A stretch of DNA of 64,000 nt from Edaphochlamys debaryana (lineage: Eukaryota; Chlorophyta; Chlorophyceae; Chlamydomonadales), in assembly GCA_016858145.1 (NCBI GenBank), contig JAEHOE010000046.1, forward strand, positions 186,001 to 250,000, given 5' to 3'. A model generated the notes under the pieces. It saw only the letters and a list, made by a program, of their open reading frames with translations. It ran no database searches and was not told the origin of the DNA. Below, piece by piece: positions 46,303 to 58,917 of the stretch. The number at the start of each line of letters is the position of its first letter. Positions within the stretch are counted from its first letter, which is position 1. A program made the translations under genes and the position numbers.

Positions 46303-49300
46303 TCAGCACACGACGCACCCGCACCCCGGCTGCGGCGCGGCGGGTGCTCCGTCAGCGGCCCACGCCTTGGCGCCATCCACACCCGCGGCCGCGCCCTCAA
46401 CCCCGCCCAACCCTGTCACAATCGGGCCGGCGCCGCACTTCGACAGTCGGCTGTCCACTCGCTTGCCTCCGCCCACAAGGACCGTGGCGCCCCCATCCAC
46501 GGGAGGAACCGCGCCGGCGCGGGGCACGCTGGGCTCTGACGAGGGCCGCCCCGCGCCGCCGGCCTTGAAGAGGCTCCGCCGCGAGGACCGCCCCGCCGCC
46601 GCCGCCTGCTGCGCCGCCTGCGCTGCCAACGCCCCCAGCGCCACCTCGACGTCGGCCATGCAGGGCCGCTGGACGGGGTCATCGTGCCTGGGGTGATGGA
46701 AAGGTTGGCAGCACCCCGGCGTGAACACGTAAAGATGTACGGGCGCAAGGCAGGGTTGGGCAGGACGGCAGGCCGGGTGTGCTCAGAGACACGAGGCAGC
46801 GCTGCGCGCAACGTTGCTGGAACAGCATCAGTTCTTGTCCACATGTGGCCCCGGCCTTCGCGGGTTTTGATTGGTTTACTCACCAGCAGGCGCAGATCAG
46901 CTCCCACAGCTCATCCGGGATTGCCTTGACGCGGGGCGGCCGGTAGCCCCTGGCCACCTGCGGCGGGTAGGGATGAGCGAAAACGTCACTCGCCAATGCT
47001 TCAAGAGGTGCTCGGACGGAAGGGCCGGAGGGCAGCATGCAAGACCAAGCCACACCCGACCCCTTGCCCGCCTTGCCCTCCAACACGCCCCGCCTCGCCA
47101 AGCCCTGCACACCGGATTCCAGACCCACCAACTCTGCGTAGCCGTGCGCGTCTTTGATCCGCAGCCGCGCCGCCTTGCCCGAGTTGAGCACCGACACCAG
47201 CAGCACGTCGCATGCGGCGAGCTCGTAGGCCAGCACTCCAAAGGAGAAGACGTCGGCCTTCTCATTGTAGCTGTGGTCGTGGCGGGAGGGGCGGGGCGAT
47301 GGCGTGGGGTGACGGGGAAGAGTGAGGTGAGGTTGTGAGGGGTTAGCTGGTAGTGACAGGCTGAGCGCAAGGGGCGCACTACCCCAGCCGCCAGGGCACA
47401 GAGAGGGGATGGAGACAGCGCGCGGCTACAGCGGCGTGCCCGTTCATTGCTATCGCTCCAACCCAGCCAGCTGCGGTGCCCCGGGCGCTCACGGCAGGTT
47501 GAGGAAGACCTCTGGTGCCATAGTCATGAAGGATCCCGCCTTGCCTGAGGGCCAAGCGCGGGGGTCGGGGGGCGAGGGGGAGGCGCGTCACTCCACTTTA
47601 CCACCAATCCGCGGCTGGCTCAAGGGACGGTACATGTGGCGCTCCAAGAGAAGTGACCCGGTCGCGCTCCGCCCAGGGCCCTTCGTCCCACGAGCGCTCA
47701 CCCGTCAGGTTGTGCACCCACTCCACCTCGTACCGCCGCAGCGGCGCCAGCTGCGTCTGCCCCAGCTGCGCTAGGAGCGAGCGCACGGGTCGCATGGCCG
47801 CCGAGGCGGAGGCAGCGTCCGCCAGATTCACGGGCTCCAGGAGCTCGGGTTGCTTGCTGCGCAGAAGTGAGGGAAGGGGGCTGGCGGTCAGGTAAACGAG
47901 GTAGGGGTGACCGAGGAGAGGCTGCGGGCGCAAGGGCCTTGGTGCTCGGTACCCTCGCTCAACCGCATAATACCTCGTCACCCTACCCCAGCCCGCTCCG
48001 CCCACCCGCTGGCGTCACGGCAGCCCGCACGCTCACGTGAGGATGTCACTGACGGTGGCGTTCCCCTGCGGCTGCTGAGCGTCCTCGTCCAGAGCGTCCG
48101 CGGCGTCACGGAGTGGCGCGAGCTCATCCTCCAGATCTATATCGCAGCCCGAGGCCGAGTAGACCGAAACTGCGTCGGTTGTGGCGGTTAGAAGATCCGT
48201 CTCCTGCGTGGCTTGCCTGCTGGGCAGGCTATGCATCGTGCGGGGCCCGCTGGGCGGCCCCGACGCCTTTGCGTTGCCGGCGGTGGTGGAGCGCGGGGTG
48301 CCGTGCGGAGTGAGGTGCGGTGGGGTGCTACTGTGTGCGCGTGGGTTGAGGTGGGGACCGGGAACCGGCATGCCGCAGCCGGGCGGCGCCTCCACGGTAG
48401 CGGCGGCGGGGGATGTGGCGGCAGCGCCAGGGCCGCCGTCGGCAAAGGCGGCGATGCGGCTGAGCGGCCGCTGCCTAGGCGGCAGCGGCGGTGCGCCCCC
48501 GCCGCCGCAGGTTCGCTGAGCGCATTCGGAGTGGGCGCGGTTGTTGGAGCAGAGGGCTGCGGCCACCGGGCCGCCAGTGATGGCAGAGGGGCCAAGGAAG
48601 CGGCTGCTGAGCGTCTGCTGCGACAAGCGGTGGGTCCGCACAGAGATGATTGCCGGCGCAGCCATCTGCGGTGGGTGCCGGGATGCAAGCAAGTGCGCCC
48701 AGCCAAAGCGTGATGAGGTTCGGCCAAAAAGCGAGGTGGTCCCAAGCAACGGACTCCGCAAGGCAGAGGCAGAGGCAGAGGCAGAGGCAGAGGCAGAGGC
48801 AGAGGCAGAGGCAGAGGCAGAGGCAGAGGCAGAGGCAGAGGCAGAGGCAGAGGCAGAGGCAGAGCTACCGGTATCTATGAGGCGGCCAGACAGCCCAGAC
48901 TCACCCCGTCACAGGAGGCCAAGGCGGCGCAGCCAGCGGGGTGGGCGAACTTGGGCTGGCCGGGCTCCAGCTGGCTGGCTTCGAGGGGCCCCGCCCGAGC
49001 GTTGACGCCGCAGGCTCCGCTGGAGGAAGCACTTGCGCTGCACCAACCTGCAACGGAAGCAAGCATGACTGTATAACTCAGCAGGCCCGTGCTTAATAAT
49101 GCTGGTGCGCGGCAGGCGTGGCTTTGCACCTCACAGACCGGAAGGCGATGCGCACCCGCCCACCTGGCCCCTGGTCTGCTGAGCCCTTGCAGGCGGACTG
49201 GCTTTGAGACTCGCTGGCCAGACCCAGAAAGCGGTGTAGGGAGGTGCGGTCCCTCTGGCCCGCCGCGCCTGCAAGGTTGAGCAGCAGGATTTCCAGTCGC

Positions 49301-51736
49301 TGAGGGTGGGTGAACTGATCCGCGGCTTGGCCTTTCAGCAGGCATGGGCAAAAGCTAGCGGCCCCGACCATGGCGACCAGCAACACCAGCACATGCTGCC
49401 GTACCAGCCGTACCGACACGGTATGCACGGTACTCACTGCGCTGAGTCATGCCAGCCTGGCTGGGCGCTCGGCTGTTGACGGCGCTGACGGGCGCCGTCG
49501 AGATGGTAAAGAACGGTGAGGCGCAGGGGTCGTCATCCTCCGGGGGCGAGGTGCCGAAGGCTCCCACGCTCTGCGGCCGGCCATCACCGCCACCATAGGC
49601 CCCGACGTCGGTGGCTCGCATGCGTGCGGCGAGGGTGGCGCAGCCGCCCATGTGCCCGGCAGGGCCCCCGTTGGCGGAGACGCGGCTGCCGCTGCCGACC
49701 TCCGGTACGTCGCCCGGGGCCGGGGTGGCACGGCGGCGAGCGCTGGTCCGTGCCCGGAGCATGGCAGAGCGGTCCTCAGTCACCTCCTGCATGCAGGTGG
49801 CGCGGGAGGGCAAGGGCAAGGGCAAGGGCCGGGCGTGTGGGTTGGGCCAGCCGTGCCTGAAGAGCGGGGAACTTGACCGTGCAGGACATGAAGCTGTGGA
49901 GAGCGGCCCTCCCTAGGGAAGGCAGGCCAGCCCCTGGCCCCAGCCCCTGGCCCCAGCCCCTGCCAGCCCCATCCGCCCTCACCACGTGGAGCCCCAGGTC
50001 CGAGAGCTTGCACACCAGCTCCCCGTTGTCCTCCTTCTTGAAGAGGATGTTCTCCTGCGGCGAGGAACGTTGGGGAGATTAAGAGTCCGTGCCCTTGGTT
50101 GGGGCCACGTTACTACTTCTGGCGAGGATACGGGTTCTGGCGAGGATACGGGTTCTGGCGAGGATACGGGTTCTGGCGAGGATACGTTTGTGGGGGTGGG
50201 GGTGAGGAGGGGAAAGGCGGGCCTGGCATGCGGCTCAGGGTAGCGGGGGGATAGAGGCGGTGGGGAAGGAGGGGCGTGGGACTATGGGTCTGGGGCACTG
50301 GCGTGTCGGGAGCGGTGGCTGGGAGAGGGATTGAGCGGGGGTTTGGGCGTCGCGTGCAGGACGGCTGGCTACTCAGCACCGGTGATGACATTACTACTGT
50401 TGCACCCAAGGTCCCCAGCCTGCCGCTCCAACCCACTCCCGCCCCCGCTCTCGCTCGCCTCCCCGACCCCGCGCCCGCGGCGCGCCTGCAGCACAAGCGC
50501 TAAGCGCCCGCAGGGATCCCTCCATCCATGCCATGTAGACCTCGCCACGATCCACACGGGAGGGTGCGGCGGCCGAGACCCGGGGCGGAGGGCAAGTGCG
50601 CAGACGTGCCGACCCTCGCAGTATACACAATCGAGGATGGGTACCCTCGCCACGCACGCACCGTCGCGGCACATTACTGGTTGCGTATGACTCACCAGCT
50701 TGATGTCACGGTGGATGCGGGTGGGCCGCATGGCATGCAGGTGTGCCAGAGCCGAGGCCAGCTGGAGGGGGGCACGCGGATACATAGGGGACGTTGGGCC
50801 GGGGGACGGCAGTCGGCAAGGGGACTAGGACACAGAAGGCAGGGGCGAACGGGAAGTAGCATTTGATCGCCGTGGCTGGACAGGCAACGCGTGGGCGTAC
50901 ACCCGGAAGCAGCGTACCCGGATGACCGACACACACCTGTTGCAGCCAGACAATGGCCTGGGAGGGCTTGTAGGACCGCCGGCCGGCGACCATGGACCGT
51001 ACGATGAGGTCTCGCGCAGTGTGAGGCTGTGGTGGGGAGGGGACGACGCAAGGTCGGAATGGGTGAGTCATGCGCGCGTTTCCCCCTCGTTTCTAGGCCG
51101 TTTGCTTCGGGCAGGCACGCAAGCCAGCCGCACGGTGCGTTTCCAAGCCCTGGCAAGCGCCCGCTCCCCACCGGCCCCCGCCCTCTAGATAGCTCCAGCC
51201 CTCGCCTCCGAGCTACTGAGCTAGCAGCAGCGCACCTACCTCGCACAGCTCAACAGCCATGGCGAGCGTGGGTTCGCGCTGGCTGGGGTTAGGAGTGACG
51301 CCACCAGCCAGCCGAGTCACCCCGTAGCAGGCCGCGATGTGACTGCGTGGGGGCGGGTTGGGAAGCCGGGGCCGGGTGATGCGCGACCAATCTAGCCCGA
51401 TTGGAGTGGGAGGGGCGGGTGGAGGGGTCCACGTGGGGCCGTCGCAACCCGCACGCCGACTCACGGGTGATCGATCTGCTTCTGAAGCTGTGCCTCTCGG
51501 AGAAACATAGCCGCGGTTGCGGTGCGGTCGGCAGCAGCCTGCGCAAGGTCGCCGTTTTTCGCGGAAGCCGCGACGCACACGGGCGCCAGCACCTTGAGGG
51601 CAACGTCTTGTGCTTTGCCATCCGCATTCAGCAGCGTAGCCGCGAAGCACTTTGCGTAGGCCCCAGAGCCAAGATGCTTGCCGATTCTTATTAGTCGGCT
51701 GTCATCAAAAAGCGTGTTGTCTATGTTCTGCTCCAT
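46303..51736 (-). CDS. TKL/Raf-like protein kinase with huge activation-segment insertion
   Basis: Starts MEQNIDNTLFDDSRL at ATG 51736; an in-frame ATG at 51826 is an alternative. Kinase motifs in order: glycine loop GSGAYAKCF, VALKV (ATP lysine), alpha-C EAQLQKQIDHPHI, catalytic IHRDIKL, metal-binding DLG in place of DFG (KLSDLGLHV), FMTMAPEVFLNLP, DVFSFGVLAYEL, and DDPVQRP near the end. Exons chain in phase, e.g. 51736-51465 and 51342-51240. Between DLG and APE four exons (about 49.8-47.7 kb) encode some 430 extra residues rich in Ala, Gly, Pro and Ser. After the kinase core, about 110 residues of low complexity end in GCGCVVC. The HRD Asp, N and D metal ligands and Lys are present, so it could be active. 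Total about 850-900 residues. Serine/threonine specificity is inferred from the family. Confidence 0.85.
48762..48864 (+). repeat. GGCAGA hexamer array
   Basis: About 17 perfect units of GGCAGA (TCTGCC on the kinase strand). It lies in the intron between two insertion-coding exons of the kinase. Confidence 0.95.
50117..50187 (+). repeat. 18-base tandem repeat, four units
   Basis: TTCTGGCGAGGATACGGG repeated four times, the last unit one base short. In a kinase intron. Confidence 0.95.
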
Positions 51737-54700
51737 ACTACTGCAAGGAGAATGTCCGCGTGCTGAAACGGGCCCCTTCCGCGCGACAAGGTCGGGGCGG
51801 GCAACGGAACTATTGATGAACGGCAACGCTGACTGCGCCCGAAGCGACAGACAGACAGAAGTATATAGTGAATCACTGTAAGTATTGACGCGCCGCTACA
51901 CAACGGCCTCACGGGGGTCGGCGTGGACCCGCACGAAACGCAGAAGTGTGACGACGTCGGCGCCCTACCGAACCCCCTCGTTGTATACGACTGTATCGCG
52001 CACTACACAGCGAGTTGTGGGTGCGTTTTCAAGGCGGGGCCGCCCCAAAACCATGTTCCTGCAGCGCCAGGTAGGCCCGTGCCCGTGCCCGTGCAACCCC
52101 GCCCCTGGCTACGTACCTGGCGACTACCTGTCAAACGCCCTGGCCCCCCCCCTTGGCCCCTGCCGCGTGCAAAACCCTGACGGCCCAACGTTCCCCCACC
52201 GCCAACGTCACGCAAGCCCCAGGAATGGCTATTGTCCATGGCGCCCGTGCACCCCCGTGCACCCTCTGTCACCCCCTTTACGAACCTGGCGACCGTACCG
52301 CTTCCATCGTCGCGAGCAACCCCCTGCCTGCGTGGCAACCGGTCCCTCCCCCCCCACAGAAGAAACGTTTGAAGAGAAGGTCTACGAAGCAGACATACTG
52401 TGCAGCACTCACTGTTCAGGCGCCACCCCCTCGCACAAAGTCCTCGAAGCTCCCTGCGGTCGGCTGAGTTTGCGCCTCCCGTTGGTCGGCGAGAGGGGGC
52501 CGAGAGGCCGGCGGAAGAAACGTTTGAAGAGAAGGCCCACTACGTACGCTGGGTCTTGCACGCGCAGGACTGCTGTCCCCGGAAGGACCAAAGCCGGTTG
52601 GAGGGGAGGGGGAGGCCTCCAATGGGGGAGAAAGCTTGTTCGTTCCTGCCCGAGGGAAGCTGCTGGGCGGTGCTCTCAAGAGTACAAACAAAGTTGCCCG
52701 ATATCATGCCCCAAAGTTCCCCGACTCGCCCCGACCCCCCCCCGACCGACGGCCGCTGTGCCGCCTGGCTTTGATGAAACGTCGCTCCTCGAGCAGGGTT
52801 GCGGGTAGTTTCTCGCGTACCCTCGTCGCCCGTTTCTCCTTCCCCCCGACCGACGACCGACCGAGAACTTTGGGTCCCCATAACTTTGCAATCAAGCCCC
52901 CGTTCTGATTTCTGAAAGCGGATTTGGGCTCCTCTCGGCAAGCTCTTTCCAGATGAGGCATGATGTCCGCCCCCTGGTGCCCTCCCCCTCCGTCCGTCGG
53001 CTCACCCAACTGACCCCGCCCCGACAACGGACAACCTCCCATTCATTTGGTTGGCAGGGCGTGGTCGGGGCCCGCCGAGACCGCGGCGGATTATGGTGCG
53101 GCTGGGCATTGACCCCTCCCTGCTGCGTAGCCTCTGCTTGCCCTTCGGCCTTTGGCCCGGGGGTAAGATAGCCAACTGCCGGTGGCTCTCAGTCCGTGAT
53201 CTTCCTCACTGGCACCATACATCCTTGGCACAATGGGGTAGCGCGGATGGGTGAGTGCCTTGAGTGGGGCAGATCTAGTATGCACAGATCGGGTCAGATG
53301 TGAGACGAGAGATGAGATGAGGGTGTTACACGCTCACCAGGTGTCTCCCCTGACGCTCACCGCAGATGGATGGATGGATGGGGACCTCCCCTCGCTCTCC
53401 AGGCGTGCGACACTGCGAGTCATGCATCGCCCCCATACACGCATGTTGTATTTTTGGGCTGAGCCGCCGACAGGCTCTGTGGGCGGCGAAGCCCCCAAGG
53501 ATTACCCCGTGCCTGTGTCACACACAAACTTGCAATCCACGCCCAGCCCACGATGCCACAAGCTTTAGTTTCATTATCCCTAAAGAAGGGTGTTTCCTGG
53601 GTGTTTGCCACGCCAGGGCATGTGATGGACGGCCCAGAGAGCCAAACCCTGCCAAATGCATCTACCAACCCAACCGCCTCAGCAAGTCCGTCTATGGATA
53701 CATGGATGTAATGGATCCTGCCTCCATCCGTACGTTATCCATCCATCCTTCAGCTGAGCAGCACGAAAAGCGTCACGCACGTTCACACCGTTTCACACCA
53801 ACATGAGAATTATTTCCCCCCGTAACCGAGCACAATTGAATGTGCTATGGAGGTCCACGACATGACGTATCTACGTATCTTGCATCAGCAGACACGCCAT
53901 CCAGCAATTGCGCACCAACCGGCAGCAGTTCCCAAGCACTCAGCCCCATCAATTGGCAGTCTTGAAGTAGTACCACTTCAAGGAACAAGGAAATAAGTGC
54001 GCTTACGATCAAGTGCTGCTGAAGCCAGCAGTGGTTGCATGTTAGCATCCCTTACACCCCCCTGCCTGCGCCGTCTCGAACTACTGCTGTCTCCTCATCA
54101 CAGGGAAAAGGGCTGAGTTCCAAACCCCGCAAGGCCGGGCAGCACTGGGGCGTCGAGTCCCCCAGTGCCCTCCCCAGCACCCTCGCCGAGTCCCCAAGCG
54201 CCCTTTCCAGGCCCCCCCGCCGAGTCTTTCACCGACCATGTTTCCCCACGCACCTGAGTCCCCAGTCCCCGGTTCCCCGCCCAAGTACGTACTCCTGTCC
54301 CCGCTTCCCGAGTGCCCACTCAGTCCCCATTTGCCCAATTCGCAGCAGAGCATCAAGCAAATTAGGCTTGCCAGATTCAAGAACCAAAGGACTACTACGT
54401 GCCATTGTACAATGTTGAATTACGCTCGGAAGGAGTACCAAGCACGAATAATAACCCCTTGAGCATAACATCAGGATCTCATCGGTACTGCGATGGTAAC
54501 CACCCCTCGCTTGATTGCCCCTTGCCTTCGTCGTTACGTTGTGCATGCGCTACTAGATTGCGCTATCGGCGACAAATAAAGCCGAACTAGCCAAATCGAC
54601 AACAGGTTGGCTGGGGAGACGGGGCGGGCGGCTATGGTGGGTCGCCCTAACTGCCACTATGGGGAAGGGCGGCCCCCGTCACGGGTACCCGTACACCGGT

Positions 54701-54994
54701 GTTGGGGCTTGCATGCGTTGCGTGTGCTGCGTAGCGTTGGGGGAAGTGTTCCGGCGGAACAACTTGTGCCCAGCACCACCCATGGCCCGCCACGCACCCT
54801 GCTGCCCCTGGCAGATATAAGAAGCACGCAGCAGCAGGCGGGACGGAGCAATTGCAGGGGAGCCCATCCACGGTGCCCATGCAAGCACTGTGACGCCGGC
54901 GTTGACCACCCATGGGGCTCCGTCCTCGCCAGATAAGCCTTCCGCTAAACGCGTGTGCGCAAGGCGCCCGCCCTCGACCGACCCTCTGGAACCG
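51737..54994. other. Repeat-rich region between two kinase-like genes
   Basis: A TATA-like stretch (AAGTATATAG near 51860) may serve the kinase. A 22-base direct repeat, GAAGAAACGTTTGAAGAGAA plus GG, occurs at 52359 and 52514. R1-like sequence follows. A plus frame near 53092 (MVRLGIDPSLLRSLCLPFGL) is protein-like and follows an acceptor, but joins to nothing. From 54140 to 54330 AGTCCCC-type units recur. No complete gene supported. Confidence 0.4.
52690..52990 (-). mobile_element. Dispersed repeat R1, partial copy
   Basis: Minus strand shares GAGGAGCCCAAATCCGCTTT, CAGAA and GTTATG with the copy at 38.9-39.05 kb, in the same orientation, followed by the same kind of G-rich tract. The other end of the element was not found. 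Confidence 0.6.
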
Positions 54995-57900
54995 TTAGAG
55001 CCCTTGAGCCAGGACCGCAATGGCCTCGAGCACCTGTACCGGCAGCGGGCGGGAATGGGATGGCAGGCGTAAGGCAGCAACTTGCCTGGCTTGAAGCTCG
55101 CCATCGGAGCAATCACTGAGCACGCTTGCTTGCAGGAAGCTTCCTGATCAAGGACTGAATGGCAGGCCAGCCAGCCAGCAGCTGCTGCAGCCAGGCATCT
55201 GGCTCTGCTACGCTTCTTTGCTTCCCACGCACGCACGCATCTATCGTCACACATCACCTGTCCCGCCGTGGGCCTGCGGCTCGGGTCCGGGTCCACGCAC
55301 CAGGCGTAGAGGGGCGCCAGGTGGCCGTGCTGACCCGGCGGCCAGGCGGGGGCCTCGAGCTCGCCCAGGGCAGCGGCGCGGCGCAGGAGCTCTGCGCAGA
55401 GGGAGCGAGGCAGGAGTTGAGACGGCGAGGCGGAGGTGCAACAAGCTCCTAGTTTGGGAAAACCCTCGGCATCCCGGGCTCCCGCCGGGCCCCCGGGCCC
55501 CCGGGGGCCCCTCAGCCTAGCTGCTGCTCACGCACCCGGACGCGCCCTCCGCCAAGGCAGCTCGCCGCCGGTGGCCATGAGGTACAGCAGCATGCCGTAC
55601 GCGTACATCTGTACGGCAAGTTTGTGCACATACGGCACCGCAGCTTTATCGGCCCATACGGCCGGCTAGATAGCATGCATGGCAACACAAGGGTTAATGG
55701 CGTCAAGCAAGCACATGGCACGCGCCCGTCTACTCACGTCTGCTTGGGGCGTGTGCACTGCCCTCGGCCGTGCGTAGGCCTCTGGTGCCAGCGATGCAGC
55801 CCAGGGCTGGCCACGCGGGCTCAGCGGTCCCCACGGGTCCGCCGCCATGTCCTCCAGAGTGGCGCTGCCCGCATCCGCCAGCCTGGCCACGAAGCCCAGC
55901 TGCTCCGTGTGGGAGGCCGCCAGCAGCACGTTGGCGGGGTGCAGCGCGCCGTGTGCGGCCCCGGCGGCGTGCAGGGCCTGCAGCCCGCTCGCCACGTCCC
56001 GGGCGGTGCGGAGAAGCGCCGCCTGGGCCGTGGGCAGGGGCCAGGCGGGGCCCGCTGCCAGGAAGGGGGAGGGGCGGCTCCGGGACAGGGAGTACAGGTT
56101 GCCCTGGAGAGGCGGCAGGGCAAGGGCACGAGGGTTCATTAAGCAATTCTCACTGACCCTAAGGTCAAGTTCCGGATCCCAATGCACGCACAACCCAGCC
56201 CTCCTCCACACGCACGCACCAGCAGGCAGTGCTCCATGACACTGACCGTGACCCGGGCCCCGGGGACCAGGCCGGGGACGGAGCCCAGGGCCCGGTGCGC
56301 GGGCGAAGGCGGCGGAGCAGGACGTCCCCTGGATACATTGTCAGGGAGCCTGCTGGGGATAGGTCGAGCGAGGGCCGTACGTACTCAGTCCGATCTTGGA
56401 AGCTGAATGGACCCATGTCATGCGTGGACGGCCTTGCTGCTGGACCAGCATGGTAATCACCATACATGATCTAAAGCTCGGACTACTCGGACTCCCAAAC
56501 CCCTCCCTCGAGACACGGCCCGGCCGCTGCCCCGCCGCGGGCTTCCGTCGCTGCTGCTAGTACGTAGGCCTCACCCATGCTTGGTTGCGCTGCCGCTGAA
56601 TCGAATCCGGACGCCTCCAGGAATTGCCGGAGCCCTCCACGGCGCGCCTGCTGCTGCCCACGGTTGGGCCAGCCGGGCCGCAGCACGAGCGGCGGGTACA
56701 GCTCCAGCCAGCTGCCCAAACCCAACACGGCTGTGCGCACTTCAAACACCCGCAATAGGCTGCTGGGCTGTGCGGGCGACGACGGGTCCTCGGGATCACA
56801 CGAGCTGCTGCTAGTCATCAGACTGCTGTCGTCCATTTGGGTGCCGCTACTTCTCGCCAGGGAGTACGAGGAGTCGGCGGCGGCTGAACCGCGACCACCG
56901 CGGTCAGAGGGGCCGGCGGCTCCACCGAACTCCCAGATCTGGACAGGCACCTCCGTCGCCTCCCCTGGCTCGGGGCCTGCTGCTGGCACGGTACGTGATG
57001 ACCCGCCGTAGCCTTGCGATTGCCTCTCTATGCAGCTCCAGTGCTGGGTGGTTGCAACGGCGCCAGCCTTCACAAGCGGTGCCGCGCGCACCAGCCCCAA
57101 GGTGGATGGTGGGAGCGGCGGCAGGGTCTGGAAGCGAAGCAGCACTCGTTCGCCGCTCCAGACGCCTGCATGCAGCATTGAGCTTCCCATGTCATTGGGC
57201 ACCCCACCGGTACAGGTCTGAAAGAAACGGTTCTCAGAGTCGGAAAGACCTCGAGCAAGGGGCCGAAGTTTCACCGCGGAACTGCCAGTGCGTGGCAAAG
57301 CCCACAATACTTTACTAAGGATGCCGCACGATTCCGCATGTGCCCCTTGGACCGACCCTATGCTTCATGCAAGCAAGGGCGGCGGCTCCTATGGTCAAAG
57401 CGCCCTCCACACGCCGCAAGCAATGCACCCACCTGACCACAGCGCATTCGGGCGACCCGACCGATCCGCCGAGAGCGGACTCAGCTCGCTGACGCCTCCG
57501 AACAGCTGCTCCAGGAGGAGGGGCAGCTGCGGGGCTGCCGCGGGGTACGCCAGGGCATCGGCCGCCACCTCAGTCATTCCTGCCGGCGGTGGGTCCTCAC
57601 CGCCGGCGGTGGCGGCTACGGTGGAGGCACCATATCGGTACACACCGTCATGATGAGTCATGGCGCCTTCACGGCTGGACGCGTGGGCACCAAGCTGCCC
57701 CCAGCGGGTGCGCGCTCCAGCAACTCGTCCAGCTGCAGCGCATCTGGGCTTGTCCGGTTCCTCTTGTTGGCGGCCGCTTTCTACGCTTTCCCCCCGCCAC
57801 CGCAAGGGCAGGAACTGAGGCGACGATGAGTCACCTTTTCCTGCGTCGCCGTGACTACATGCCGCCTCAGCCGCGCCAGGGCCGGCACGCAGGCCTCCCT

Positions 57901-58041
57901 CATCAGCGCTGTCTCCTGTTTGCGGGTAAGGGGGTACCAACGAGGCGGTGCAGCCGGAGGCAAGTGGCTGGGCGGCGCGCGGCGGACATGCGCACGTACT
58001 GAGGCGTGGCGCCTTGTTGCGTGACCGCCGCCTAAGACCAT
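54995..58041 (-). CDS. TKL-type pseudokinase
   Basis: The last exons are clear: 55391-55258 (LAPLYAWCVDPDPSRRPTAG, a kinase C-lobe end) and 55033-54995 (VLEAIAVLAQGL, stop TAA). Upstream exons encode VTVSVMEHCLL, then NLYSLSRSR, RTARDVASGLQALHAAGAAH, GALHPANVLL and LAPEAY, followed by MYAYGMLLYLMATGGELPW. Departures from active kinases: the lysine of the VAVK motif appears as Arg (SGERVLLRF), HRD is HGA so the catalytic Asp is missing, and DFG is DAG. The C-lobe APE and D-x-x-x-x-G elements remain. A long Ser/Gly/Pro-rich insert lies in the N-lobe (about 56.5-57.2 kb). The 5' end is uncertain; an exon with LTRKQETALMREACVPALAR near 57.85-58.0 kb is probably the first. Likely a scaffold or regulator rather than an enzyme (inference). 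Confidence 0.72.
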
Positions 58042-58292
58042 GTCAGGCTTGCAGGTTCAGATCAGCTAACTGCTCCTGAAGCGTACGCTAGCGAAGAGCG
58101 CAGCCAGGCCCTCGACCGCTTATTTGTGCTGCTGTCAGTTCGAATCGAGCCAGCGCAGCAGTGGCTGCATGCCCGAGCTCAAACGTAACATACTACCCCA
58201 ACGCTCTCCAACAGCACTGCTGCTTGGTAGGCAACCCAGGGGCTCACCTGCTGCGGCGCCCCCAAGCTCGGGCTCGCGTCGGCGTTCATCGT

Positions 58293-58398
58293 CCCTACGT
58301 CAGTCGTTTGCCCGGTTACTCGCGGGTAACGGGGCCCAACCCGGTTACCGCCGACCCGGTTACCGGGTCAACCCGGTAAAACCAAAGGTGGTTACCCC
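58293..58398 (+). repeat. Isolated 105-base TIR-like repeat
   Basis: Nearly identical to the reverse complement of 61979-62083, the right end of the TIR element: starts CCCTACGTCAGTCGTTTGCC, then GGTAACGGGGCCCAACCC and GGTTACCGGGTCAACCCGGT. It sits between the pseudokinase and the gene at 58.9 kb, in their shared upstream DNA. Either a solo end or a short related element. Confidence 0.9.
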
Positions 58399-58917
58399 CG
58401 CCCCGCCATTCGCCGCGACAGATTGGTTCCAGTTCCGCTCCGTACCTTTCAATTTGCGCGCTGGGCACTACTTGAGCGCGCACAGAGGCGCAGTGCTGCA
58501 TTTCCGGTCACCTAGTGCATAGCCCTTCGCCTGCCCGTGCACTCGCGGCTTTGTCGCACCCTGCTGCTTGTTCTACCGCGCCACGGTGCTGCTACACGTC
58601 CTGTACCATTGAAAGAGTTCAAATCGACGACAAGGTGAGGTCGGCGCGGCCTTGTGTGCCTTGGCTGCTGCCCGTCGATCGCCTCGCCTCGCCTGCTGCC
58701 GACTGCGCGCTCCCTCCTCTCTTCCACGCGCGCTCTCATCACCTTATTAGGGTGTAGAGCTTCTATTTCAACTCGTCGCTTCGTTAGCGCTCGAATTTAT
58801 GTTGTGTGCGCGCGCCCCCGCCTGGCGTGTCGAGGGCACTCGTCAAGGCCCCGCCCCGCCCCGCTTTCTCGCCTTCTTTAAACGCGTGTGCCTTGCTGCC
58901 TTCCGACCCTGCCGCAG

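Noticed and set aside
58137..58160. AGTTCGAATCGA, resembling a tRNA T-arm.
   Set aside because: No cloverleaf could be folded around it; no tRNA gene found in the window.
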